NCBI GenBank assembly: GCA_003952965.2
Contig: CM025851.1
Span: 25,074,092 to 25,138,091, forward strand
DNA from: Morella rubra
Lineage: Eukaryota; Streptophyta; Magnoliopsida; Fagales; Myricaceae
Direction: 5' to 3'
DNA length: 64,000 bases
Shown here: positions 38,664-49,439 of the stretch, piece by piece
Layout of the letters: each line of letters starts with the position of its first letter
Numbering within the stretch: the first letter of the stretch is position 1
Translations under genes and position numbers: made by a program
Notes under the pieces: generated by a model
Databases searched by the model: none
Seen by the model: only the letters and a program-made list of their open reading frames with translations
What the model was told of the DNA's origin: nothing

Positions 38664-39158
38664 GGGGTAATGTTATTGTTCGCCCTCTAACTTATGGGCT
38701 AATTTTAAACTTGTTCCCTAATTATGAAACGATGATTTATGTCTTCTAACTTTCGAAAATCATCAATGTATTGCTTTCGTCCAAATCAGTCGTTAAGTCA
38801 GATAGAAATACATGTAAAATGATCTAAATGCCCATTTAAGATAATTTAAAAAATAAATAAAAATTCGAGAATAAATTAAAAATATATATTACTGAATTAG
38901 AGTTTCAATAGTTTTTATTTCAAAAAATATTATCTTTTTCAAAAAATCAATTTTTATTTTTTAAGAATTTTTTTAAATTTTTTAGCAATTTTGTCTTATA
39001 GGGGCATGTCAGTCATTTTACATGTGTTTTAATTTCTGATTTGAACGAAAGCGTACATTGATGATCATTTTCAAAAGTAAGACGTAAATCGCCGTTTTCA
39101 TAATTAAGAGGTGAAGAAACTGCAACCATAGTAAGGGGAGTAGATTATAATATTACCT
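38664..39158. mobile_element. Fold-back MITE with long inverted repeats
   Basis: The left part (GGGTAATGTTATTGTTCGCC ... AATTATGAAACGATGATTTA ... GCTTTCGTCCAAATCAG) matches the reverse complement of the right part (GGTAATATTATAATC ... AATTATGAAAACGGCGATTT ... GCTTTCGTTCAAATCAG). Each inverted repeat is about 150 bases, around an AT-rich centre. No coding capacity and no clear target duplication were found. The long repeats suggest a Mutator-type or fold-back element. Confidence 0.65.
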
Positions 39159-42100
39159 TATATTTTGAAAAAATCAGTAATTGTAGACTAGGGTTTTTTT
39201 TTTTTTTCAATTTTTTCTCAAGATAAGTCTTGGCCTACATTTTCATGGATAGAGCCACTAATTCGTTTCAGCAGGCTCTTCTTTTTCTCCGGTACTTCCT
39301 ACCTTTCTCCTCCGCCGTGTCCTGTCGCCGGCCTACCTGCATGGTCTTTTTGATCGTGTGCGCTTTTAACAAATTTGTATGGCGTAATTAATTTTAGTTT
39401 TGGACTGACTTTCGATCGGTTTTGAACTCTTGAGTACTCTTTGAGAGTATGTGATCTTCATTGGTGGAGTATGTAGTTATGATCGCCATGTTTTTGATGT
39501 TCTTTTAGGCAAAACACTGAGGATGATACGAAGCATCGTAGCTATGTTTCACCTGCCACCAAATTATAACTCTCTCTTATATTTTAAACCTTAAATTATT
39601 ATTTTTAATCACATTGATTTCAAACATTTTACATTTTTTATTAATTTAAAAAAAAAAGTGATTTTAGGTGCATAAAATGGCAATTTTATCTTTGTTTTTG
39701 TATGACACGCAGTGACATTTTTATGGGAGCTGTCAACTGTAATTTTCGGAGGCCAAGCCATCAATTTCTGTTTAAATTGACAGAAATTTTTAATAGAATA
39801 AAAAGTGTCCGAATTAATCAATAATTAGAGTGCAATATGAAAAAAAAATGGGGGCAAAATATTAAAATTCCTATGAATGAAGGGTATAAAATGTATTTAT
39901 CCCTTCATGTAAAATATGTTGTTGAATATTTACTTAATGTAGCCCACATGTACTACGTATGAAGTTTTATATAATTATGGAGAGTTTAAAGTTTTATTCT
40001 TATAAAGATAGGTTATAGAGTTTTAATTGGAATATAACTTTATTAATCCTCTATTGAAGAAATAACTACAGTAAAATTATGATCAAGATCCCTAATATAG
40101 CCTATACAAATTATGTATGCATATTCTATCAAACTACTAGCCAAGGATTAGGAATAGGCAAACTAGAAGCTGAGTTTTATCACTCTCCCGTGTCATATTC
40201 CAACAGTTAAAACATTTAGAAGGTCAGGTCTAAAGTCAAAGAGTAAGGGGCGCACGCGAATGCATATAGCGGTCTCGTGTTCTTTGAACCGAGTTGGCAT
40301 TCAATATGCATGCCACTGAGGATATTAATTGTAACCTAATGCTGAAGGCCCCGCAGTGGAAAATGCACCATGCATTTACAGGCTGAAAAAGATGGACAAG
40401 AAATCTATCGGGTCCTCATTTTCAACTCTTAGGGATAGGGTCGTATTAGACGGTCATGTGGCCAGTGGTATATTTCTCTTTCATGAGAAGGGGAATCCGC
40501 GAGGGGGAAAAGGGATATATAGAAATCCTCGTTGCATGCGGTAAAAGCAATGAATTAAAGGGAAGTAGACGTCGCCAGTGGTATATTTCTCTTTAAAACT
40601 CCAGACACTTGCAGCGAACTAACGATAAATAAATTTGGCTCCGACTTATAAAAAAAAAAAAAAGGCAGTAAATCTGAACTCCCAAACAAAAGTTTGGGGT
40701 CCCGGCATGGCCGGTGACCTGCGAAAACGATACGTGGCGCCAAAAGTACCAATTAGTTGGTGAGCCTCGTTAATTTGTGATCAACCTCTGACAAGCAACG
40801 TCCGATCTTGCCGGTCGTACATTATGGAGGAGCAATTGTAAGACGAGCTCTAAACTCGCTTTCAAGTTCAGTCAATCCCTGATTGAATTGCTCGGCATAA
40901 TTAGGCTAACGACTCATGAGCATTCTCATTTAAAGACTAATGTGGGTCATGGAAAGCTTTTAGATTAATAATGAATCCATAGAGCTTATACTCTTGGGCT
41001 AGGCTAAACCACTAGGTTCGGAAGTGATTCGTTATCAGTCTCCATAAGAAGGTTCTTTTCTCTTTAGAATGAATATACTTTTCATCTATCAATTTTCAGA
41101 TCTTTGATACGTTGCACTCTAAATTATTCATTTTGACATGTTTCACTTTTCAATTACTAATGACACTTTGTATTTAAATTATCCACTTTACACATTGCAC
41201 TCTTTAACTATCAATTAATACACTTTGCATTTCAATCTAACAATAATACTCCCGATAATTTAAAGAATTGGCAATAATATTTTTAATATATGCAAAGTGA
41301 GTAAATGACATTATTGTCATTTTATGATGAGTGTAATGTTTTAAACTCCTGATAATTGATGGATGAAAAAATTGTATTTATTCACCTCTCTCTTCTATGC
41401 ATGAAGCAAACCGCAAATCCGAGTAAAATAATCTGATGACATCTGTAAAAATTTAAGTTTTTTTTTTTTTTTAATTTACTGTTGGAATTGTAAATTTCAA
41501 TTTAAAAGGTAAATACACAATATTTAATGGACTTTAAACTGTGTAGTTTTTTTTTTTTTGCATGCATGTGGTTCGATCCACAAACTTTGTCGTCTCTCTT
41601 CAAGTTGGGACAACAAATCGGCGTGGACTGGATTTCAATCCATCGACCTTTACCCAACAATATGAAAGTTTTATTTTATTGAATGGCTTTTGCTGGAAAA
41701 TATAAGTACACGAGTAATGAAATGAAAAAATATACCGTTTTCTTGATAAAGTTGAAAGCAAGTTGGTGCCTTGCCTGCTGTCTTAAGAAGCCAGGGCTAA
41801 AGGTATGGCTAGCTCTGGGTCACGAATTAATGTACTTTAAACTACATGTCCTCCAGTGTATTTACTTCATCTGTTGCATAGACAATCTTGCACCTATATT
41901 TGTTGCTAACCCACGAGACAGGACGATTTTTCATAAATTTGAGTAATTACACAACCAAATGTTTGAACCACGTGAAATTACAGAAAAATGCACCAATTAG
42001 AGGGTGGGAAACTCTGCAATTCCAAAACATTAACAAAAATTTACTATATATCCGCCTACTCGCATGAATTCACAGTTCAAATAAAATATTTTCATACAAA

Positions 42101-42238
42101 ATTTATAAGATAAAATTATTTTTGATCCTCATAAGAATTAGGTCCTCCAGTGGACTGCTGATCACTGTATTTTTTTTTTTTTTTTGATTTGGCAGTTTGA
42201 CAGTAATGAAGGGCCCGTGGAAAAAGAGACTTATTTTT
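39159..42238. other. AT-rich intergenic DNA
   Basis: No gene recognised over about 3 kb. There are homopolymer T runs near 41459, 41548 and 42170. The 20-base motif GCCAGTGGTATATTTCTCTT occurs at about 40460 and again near 40573. Confidence 0.45.
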
Positions 42239-42316
42239 CTTGGTATAAATTTAAGGACTAAAAAATTGAAGTTTTAAAACACCAAGACTAAAATTTTTTA
42301 TCTAAATTTATACCAA
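42239..42316. repeat. Short hairpin, MITE-like
   Basis: CTTGGTATAAATTTA at 42239-42253 and TAAATTTATACCAAG at 42302-42316 are perfect inverted repeats of 15 bases around a 48-base loop. This is probably a tiny non-autonomous element, about 400 bases upstream of the next gene. Confidence 0.7.
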
Positions 42317-42712
42317 GCTATGTAAAACACAAAGAATCCAGTCCAACGCCAAATTGTCAATCACTCCAAAATGAATAATTTTTATTTTTTTTAATCTCCA
42401 TATAAAATCCATCTCTTTTTGTAATATCACACGCGAACTACTAATTTTGCACTTAACCTTTCAAATTAGCACTTAATTTGTAATTTAACCCTCTGAAGGC
42501 TTGAAGCCTATAAATTTCCCCTTTTAATGCCTGACAAAGTACATGTTCCATTTCTCAAACTGAGATGTTCAAAGGATCTTTCCATGTGCCAGAACCGTTC
42601 TCCCCGAGAGACAGGCCCAAGTTTTCTGTTTCCAGCAGCAAAGTGAGGCCCAAACCGAGAGAATAAAATACCCCCAAATTTGACAAACTCAGACACATGC
42701 CCTGGCGCTAAA

Positions 42713-45700
42713 ATGGAAGAGAGCTCCAGCGCTTCGGAATCGAATATTATAGAATCCCTAAGAAGCAGAGGATGGTGTTTCGGAGACGTTCAGCAAGTGA
42801 AGGCGATCATCATGATCCAGTCCGTTTTGGTCGATGATGCATGTACGGTTGTGGATTCCGTGGAGTCCGAGCTCTTGAACATGGACCTTAAATCCATCGG
42901 AGGCAAGTCCCTGCCCGACCCGTCTCTTATCCGCAACCGCAAGTCCTCTCATCTTGTCGGTCCCAAAGTCCTTCAGGCAAACACCTATTTCCCTCTCTCC
43001 CCCTCTCTCTTTCTCTTCTGAAATTTATTCGGGCTCTGTATAAGAAAAGAAACAATCTCGAGGTTGTGTTGTAGTGTATTCTTCATCTGCTGAAAAATGC
43101 AATGTTCACACAAAAGTTTGTGTCTTCATTTTATATCGCTTTCTGAGCAAACAAGCAGGACCTTAGTTGCTTCTGCAAACTCTGTGAATTGATCGCAGAT
43201 GCATTTTCTTTTGCCTGTAGCAGATATCTTCGGCGAGAGACATAACAAAAAGCAGCATTGAAGGAATCTCGCAAAGTTCAAGGAGTCGCCGACTCTTGAA
43301 GTTAGAGCTCACAGATGGGCACAATGAGATAACTGCTATAGAGTACTCGCATATACCTTCGTTTCCGGACGAAGTTATTCCAGGAACTAAGGTAGTCTCA
43401 TTTTTACTTGCTAGCTGTTTATTTGTTAGTTCAAATGTTTTGCAATGAGAAATGATGGTTTTATGGATTGTTTTTCTGGCCTGTAAAATTCTGAAGGAAA
43501 CGATGAAGGGGAAGTTTGGTGAAAATTACGTATTGAATTTTGAGATGTGACTTAAAAAAAGTTCTTGAAATCTGAGATAGTTTCTTGGCGTTTGTGTTTT
43601 GCACATACGGTTTTAGGTTGTGAAACTACCTAGTTATCTGTTTCAGTTTGGTCCAGGTGGATGCCAGTCAGGTGCAGAAAATTTAAAATGTCAATGTAAG
43701 GAATGGAGGATGAAATTAATGGATGCTTGTGGAATTTTAAATTCATTGAGAATATGGTTTGGATGTTTTGGTTGTATTGGCATTTGTGAAGTGAGCAATA
43801 CTTCAGTAAAGAACTTTTAGCATAGATCATGTTGTGGTTTACACGAGATTGGTGTGCTGGGAACCGAAGAAGTTGAGATCAAGGTTTTAGTCTTGGTGAT
43901 TTTGATTTGATCGTATCAACTGTTCAAGTTGTTGACAAGTTGGCATCTCTTACTTGTTAAGACCTTGTGTGTCATCAATGTCTAAGTGGATGTCTAAACA
44001 AATCCTGTCGAACGATTAAGTTAGTATGTTCTCAGGAAACATTCCAACAAATGTTTATTGAAATAACTGTGTTTTCGTTTATGTATTTATGCATTGTTCA
44101 TGTTTTAATTTTGAGGTGGAATGTGGTTGCCAGGTTCGTTTAGAAGATAAATCTGCAATACGTAGTGGTATAGTCTGTTTAAATCCTAAAGTGTTAACTT
44201 TCTTGGGAGGACTTGTTCAGCCACTCTATGAAGAATGGCAGATGAATCAAAAATATTCAGGTTTTTCCCGCTCATCATTGAGGATATCACATGACAATAA
44301 GGCAGAAGGTCCTCCCCCGTTTGAGAAGTTGCAAATTGGGGCACCCTCACATGAATTTGTCCAGCAAAGAAAATCTTCTGGTCAGTTTTCGGAGGAATTA
44401 CAAAATACATCTGCTCATATTTTTCTTTCCCAGTCTAGCACCACTCAATACCATGATGAGATTTTGAAATTTGCTTGGTTTAAGAGTTTGTACTGGTAGG
44501 ATGAAGGGTGAGACCTTTTGGCTATCAACTCATAAGAGAAGGTGCTGTTTGCAGATTATGCTCCGTCTGCTTCCAAGAGCTGTGGCCCTACTGTGGTAAT
44601 CGGAAATGCTGATATTAGGCCACCTGGAAGGCAGCAAAACCTTGATAAATCAATTGCCATGGATAATCGAGAAGCCGTTTCTGTTACAGATAAGACTGAA
44701 GAAAAGCCAACCAGCTCTGAAATGAGACAAAAAGAAGGTTGCAACTTCATTTTCTGAGGATTCTTTGATTGAACTTCATTTTTATGTGCTGATTGGTTCT
44801 CATCTGGAATTAGATTGATCTGTTTTCTTTTGATGTCATGAGGGGTGGCATGCGTTTGCATGCATGGAATTTGTTATTAGTGAGAAAGATAAAAGGGACA
44901 TTGGGTTGGGAAGGGTGGGATTTTAAGAATTGGATGTTACTATGGGAGGAGAGGAAAACCAATTCCGATTCTCTTGGTTTACATGGACAGACTGGTCATC
45001 ACTCAACATAGTCTTATTACCTGAACCACAAGCAATGGGGAGATAATAAGTGAGATAGAGTCTTGAAATCTTAAGTGGACTTGCACTGGACAAAACAAAT
45101 AAATACAATGTCTACATAGAAGGAGAAAAGATCTTTTAAAATGTTGTATTTGGTGCTAATGTTAATATTGCTGTTTTCTAACAGTAGTAGAATCTGCTCC
45201 GGTTCAAAATCAAGCAGCTGCACAGAAACTCCTCCAGAAAATGAGCAACCAAAAATGGGATGATCGGCATTCTAAAGGCGGTAGGAAACATAGAGGGAAG
45301 GAGATACAAGAAGAGCCCGTTCTTTTCACTTTGGATGAATGGGAAAAGAGAAAAGCTGAGGGGAAGCCTTTAGTTAGAGACGAGCTTCCAGATATTAGTT
45401 GTGATGAGGATCTTGCATGGCAGCTTCAACACCAATTTGATTTGGAAGATTCTCATGTCAGCATCTTTATGACCTTTAGTATCTTACTATTATTGTTGAA
45501 ACAGTTGTAGTAGTCGTTATTATACTCTTTTATTTTCAGCTTTGGCTCTGAGTTCTTTTTTCTTTTCCCACATTTGATGACTTTATTTCCAACTTGCCCA
45601 GGTACCGAGTGGTCCTCACAAAACAGAGGCAGATGACTTGAGAATAAGCATGTTTAATTTCACCAGAGATGATGACAGGTTTCATGCTACAGGACAAGGA

Positions 45701-45949
45701 GGGAGAGAAGGGGAAGGGGAAGGGGAAGGGGAGGGAGGGGGGAAAGGGAGGGGTGAGGAGGATTTGGTTAAATTTCTGAGCTTGCTCTCCATTACCTGTA
45801 TGCTCATGCTACAGGACAAGGAGGGAGATGAAGGGGAAGGGGAAGGGGGAGGGGGAAAGGGAGGGGAAGAGGAGGATTTGGTTAAATTTCTGAGCGTGCT
45901 CTCCATTACCTGTATTCTTGTATCCTCTTCATCTGTAGTAGAGCTATAA
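42713..45949 (+). CDS. DUF1767 / RMI1-N (TDRD3-like) OB-fold protein
   Basis: Six exons: 42713-42976, 43224-43391, 44134-44380, 44555-44737, 45185-45456, 45602-45949, about 493 residues. The N-terminus has the helical DUF1767 pattern (SLRSRGWCFGDVQQVKAIIM). An RMI1-N OB fold follows (SSHLVGPKVLQ, LLKLELTDGHNEITAIEYSH, IPGTKVRLEDKSAIRSGIVC, LNPKVLTFLGG). The tail is polar with a Gly/Glu-rich end. Animal TDRD3 pairs with topoisomerase IIIb; a similar role in plants is inference. The start ATG at 42713 begins MEESSSASESN. Exon 1 ends CTTCAG followed by GCAAAC, a GC-AG intron. Exon 6 should encode an Arg/Gly-rich tail but here enters a purine minisatellite; the last 30 residues are read from the repeat. 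Confidence 0.85.
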
Positions 45950-46560
45950 CCCTGCTTTCGAGAATACCTGTATCTAATGTTGCAACTCCTTTTGACTGCT
46001 TTGCTTTCAATTTGTTGATTTGAAATTGGTTAAATTTCTGAGCTTGCTCTCCATTACCTGTATTCTCATGCTACAGGACAAGGAGGGAGATGAAGGGGAA
46101 GGGGAAGGGGGGGGAAAGGGGAGGGGAGGAGGAGGATTTGGTTAAATTTCTGAGCGTGCTCTCCATTACCTGTATTCTTGTATCCTCTTCATCTGTAGTA
46201 GAGCTATAACCCTGCTTTCGAGAATACCTGTATCTAATGTTGCAACTCCTTTTGACTGCTTCGCTTTCAATTTGTTGATTTGAAATTGGTTAAATTTGAG
46301 CTTGCTCTCCATTACCTGTATTTCATGCTACAGAACAAGGAGGGAGATGAAGGGGAAGGGGAAGGGGGGGGAAAGGGAGGGGTAGAGGAGGATTTGGTTA
46401 AATTTCTGAGCGTGCTCTCCATTACCTGTATTCTTGTATCCTCTTCATCTGTAGTAGAGCTATAACCCTGCTTTCGAGAATACCTGTATCTAATGTTGCA
46501 ACTCCTTTTGACTGCTTCGCTTTCAATTTGTTGATTTGAAATTGAGATTTTTCTGCATTT
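45680..46560. repeat. Minisatellite at the 3' end of the TDRD3-like gene
   Basis: Copies starting ACAGGACAAGGAGGGAG lie at 45689, 45811, 46073 and 46330; the last has ACAGAACAAGG. The first spacing is 122 bases, the next 262 and 257. Each copy has a GGGGAAGGGGAAGG purine tract, then GGATTTGGTTAAATTTCTGA and GCTCTCCATTACCTGTA. The full unit also holds TCTGTAGTAGAGCTATAACC. The first copy lies in the coding exon. Confidence 0.88.
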
Positions 46561-48926
46561 CATCTTCGGTATATCTCATCAGATACCAGTTTAGAACAGC
46601 AATCAGTAGGGTGGTCATCCCAAAAAACTGTAGCCCGTTGTGAAGGAAGCCTATATCAGAATTCTCATCAACTTTACATCCTTTTTCTTCTGAAATCCTG
46701 TATGGGTTCCTCTCCTTTCCTTCCTCTTTGCCAATAATCTTGACAAACAACCAGCAGTGTATTTGTTCGCCCCGAAGTTCTTGTACTTGCCAATCAAACA
46801 GAGGCAAATCCTGGGGTCATCACAACACAACGAAGTGCATCAATATCATATTGTATTGTCAGCTCTTCTATCTGCTTCTTCAGACCTCTAAATCTCTTTC
46901 AGCTAATGCCTTTCCTGAATTTAATTTCTTCACTTGCCATTGGACATGTTTCTATCTACCATTTCTTCATTCAAGGATCTTGAGAGAAAACACTTTAGAC
47001 TCTGGAGAGAGAAGCTTTGCGTATATTTGCTAAATGAGTCCTTGAGACATATCCGATTCTTCTTTGTCTTCCACAAAACACAGGTGTTGAACATGTTAAT
47101 GGGAGCAGAGCTGAGTGGCCCAATGGATAGGCTGTGCCTAGTACGTGTTTGGCCTAACTCAAATGCAAGGGTTTTGGGGGAGGTTTTGGTTGACGTCTTT
47201 TGATTTGTTGCTATTGTTACAGTGTCACGGACATGTTCCTTTCCTCATTTGTTTTGTTGGCCTGGTTTTTGTTTTTCTGAGATTCTGAGAACATGTATCA
47301 ATGTAACCGTCTATATTTTTATTGAGCCATCCTATACCATGTTTTTATTTTCCTGATCTCTTTGGCCTAACAAATGGAATGATGCTGGTTGTTCATTAAA
47401 CGTGCTGCGAGGGGAAGGAAGGAGAGAAAACTAGATGAGATTTTTGCAGGAAAGTGAAGAGAAGCCTAGATGGAGTTTTGCCAACGAAATGAGAGAGAAG
47501 CTGAAAGAAGTCGGGGACTCCCCCCCCCTATCTTTTTCTTTTGATGTTGGGGTTGCGGTTCTTGGAGATGAAAATTCTACTGAATAATTTATAATAGGTG
47601 ATTTTGATGAAGAACCTAAGGATTATATACATAAAGTGATTGTAAAGCAATGAAAGCAAGGGACAGGAGTTGGAGAATCTGGTTTTCTGGAAAGCGCTGT
47701 TATGGGAATTGGAGGTGAAGGCCCTAATTTGATTTTTGGCACGCGGATCCTAATACTGAAGTGAAGCTTTGCTGAGAGTTGAGAGTTCGATCGCAGAATA
47801 ATGTTGTTGGTTCAAGCGAGATTGGAGGCCAACGTCGGGCAATAGTGGGTCTCCTGGTGTGCATGTTACCGGTGGGGTCTCTAGGAATGAAGTCAGAGTA
47901 TTGGGTTTTGTCGAGTAAAGCAGAACACCTTTACATGAAACATGATTTTGAGTGAGACCCGTACATTGCTTTCAGATTCTAACAAACCTTGCAGCAATTT
48001 GACTTGTCTCGGTGACTAGTCTTTCACACTACACTTTCACACAATCTCTTCTTCACTTTCTACGCATTCAAGCACCTGACTCCCTGTTTATACAAAGCTA
48101 AGTCGGCTATGGAGTGAATCTAGTCCATTCATTAGGTCGGTTAGTGCAAATTCTTATAATTACGATATTTTGCAATTTCTTACTCGGTGCAATTCAGAGA
48201 GATATATATTCAAGATGTGAACTTTATATTATTTTATGCTGTCTTTATAAAGTTTCAGGTACTATGAGTCTTATAATAAGAATTATCTTACCTCTTGTGT
48301 TTATCTCTTTTTAAATTGCTCTATATCCGGCCAGGAAATTGCCGAAGATACCCATCCAAATTCTTGAGCCTTCGGAAATTTTTCTTGACTGGCCGCTACT
48401 TTTCTAGTTAAGTGCTGACGCAAACAAGGTTTGAGATCTCAAATCTTGCCGACTAAACTCGGAAGGTACGGATGAAATTTTCTGCTATTCTTTTGTCACG
48501 ATTATTTGCTGTATAAGCTCTATAATTTAGCCTTTGGGAGCAGACACGAGCAGCGGATCCTTTTGTTTAGGCGACGAATTGGGGATTTTCGCATCAGCTT
48601 CCCTCTTCACTCATCTCCACCATATCCTTGTAGATATTATTCTTTCTGACTTTGTTGTCCTTCCTTTCATCATCAGGAATTGGCGTTATTTTGTTCTTTT
48701 CCAAAGACCGAAGCAAAAAAAAGTAGAAAAATACAATTGGGATTTCTGAGAGCAAAGTCTATAGGAAGATCAGTCGAGGAATATCTGTTATTGGGAAATC
48801 CAGGCATTCCCCTGAACTGGGGTCGTTCTATCTTCACGTTGTAAGCGAGGCAACATGTTTTGCGATTTTTACGAAATTCAGTCAAAAGTCAATATCTACG
48901 TCGTTCACTAACTAAGTGGGCATGGG
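46561..48926. other. Intergenic DNA between the TDRD3-like and PGR genes
   Basis: No gene recognised. Several short open segments match no family. It probably includes the 3' UTR of the upstream gene. Confidence 0.4.
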
Positions 48927-49044
48927 GCCGATGAGCTTTAGCTCAGATGGCACCTCCTCCCTCCGAGGAGGGATAGATCCGGGGGTCGAATTCCCCCACC
49001 TCTGCCGGCTTAGTCTTGCTACTACAATTTGTCTAGAAAAAAAA
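48927..49044 (+). mobile_element. tRNA-derived SINE with 13-bp target duplication
   Basis: It contains a pol III A box (TTTAGCTCAGATGGCA) and a B box (GGGTCGAATTC) at tRNA-like spacing, followed by a short body and an A run at about 49036-49046. Identical 13-base flanks AAGTGGGCATGGG lie at 48914-48926 and 49045-49057. It is about 118 bp long. Perfect target duplications imply a recent insertion. Confidence 0.85.
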
Positions 49045-49439
49045 AAGTGGGCATGGGTCCGCTTAGAACAAAAGAACAAAGAAAAAAATAAAAAAAAGTG
49101 GGGCATGAGTCCCTCTCTAAAAGGAGATTTGAATACGCTTCCCGAGGACCACTGGCCACTAACCGCTGCTGCACTGGCACAACCATAAAAGCAGCGAAGA
49201 GAAGAGAAGTCGTTGTAAACGACACCGTTTCGTTGTTCCTACAGCCTACATGAGCTAGCTCTCGAAATCCATGTCGCAAAGCGGCTGAGAATTGAATCAT
49301 ACCTACTACTCGTGGGTCAAAGCCACCATCCTTTTGAAGTTGTTTAGCCAAATAGTGAAGGGTACATTTCCAGGTCAAAACACAGAAAACCTGACCCTGC
49401 AACTTTGCTCTGAAAAGCTCCCAATCCCCCAGGGACGAC

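Noticed and set aside
46280-46465. Separate small gene ending in LVSSSSVVEL
   Set aside because: It is a later copy of the minisatellite that also forms the end of the TDRD3-like frame at 45949.
48927-49044. A tRNA gene
   Set aside because: It has pol III boxes but no convincing cloverleaf, and it ends in an A tail with a target duplication, so it is a SINE.
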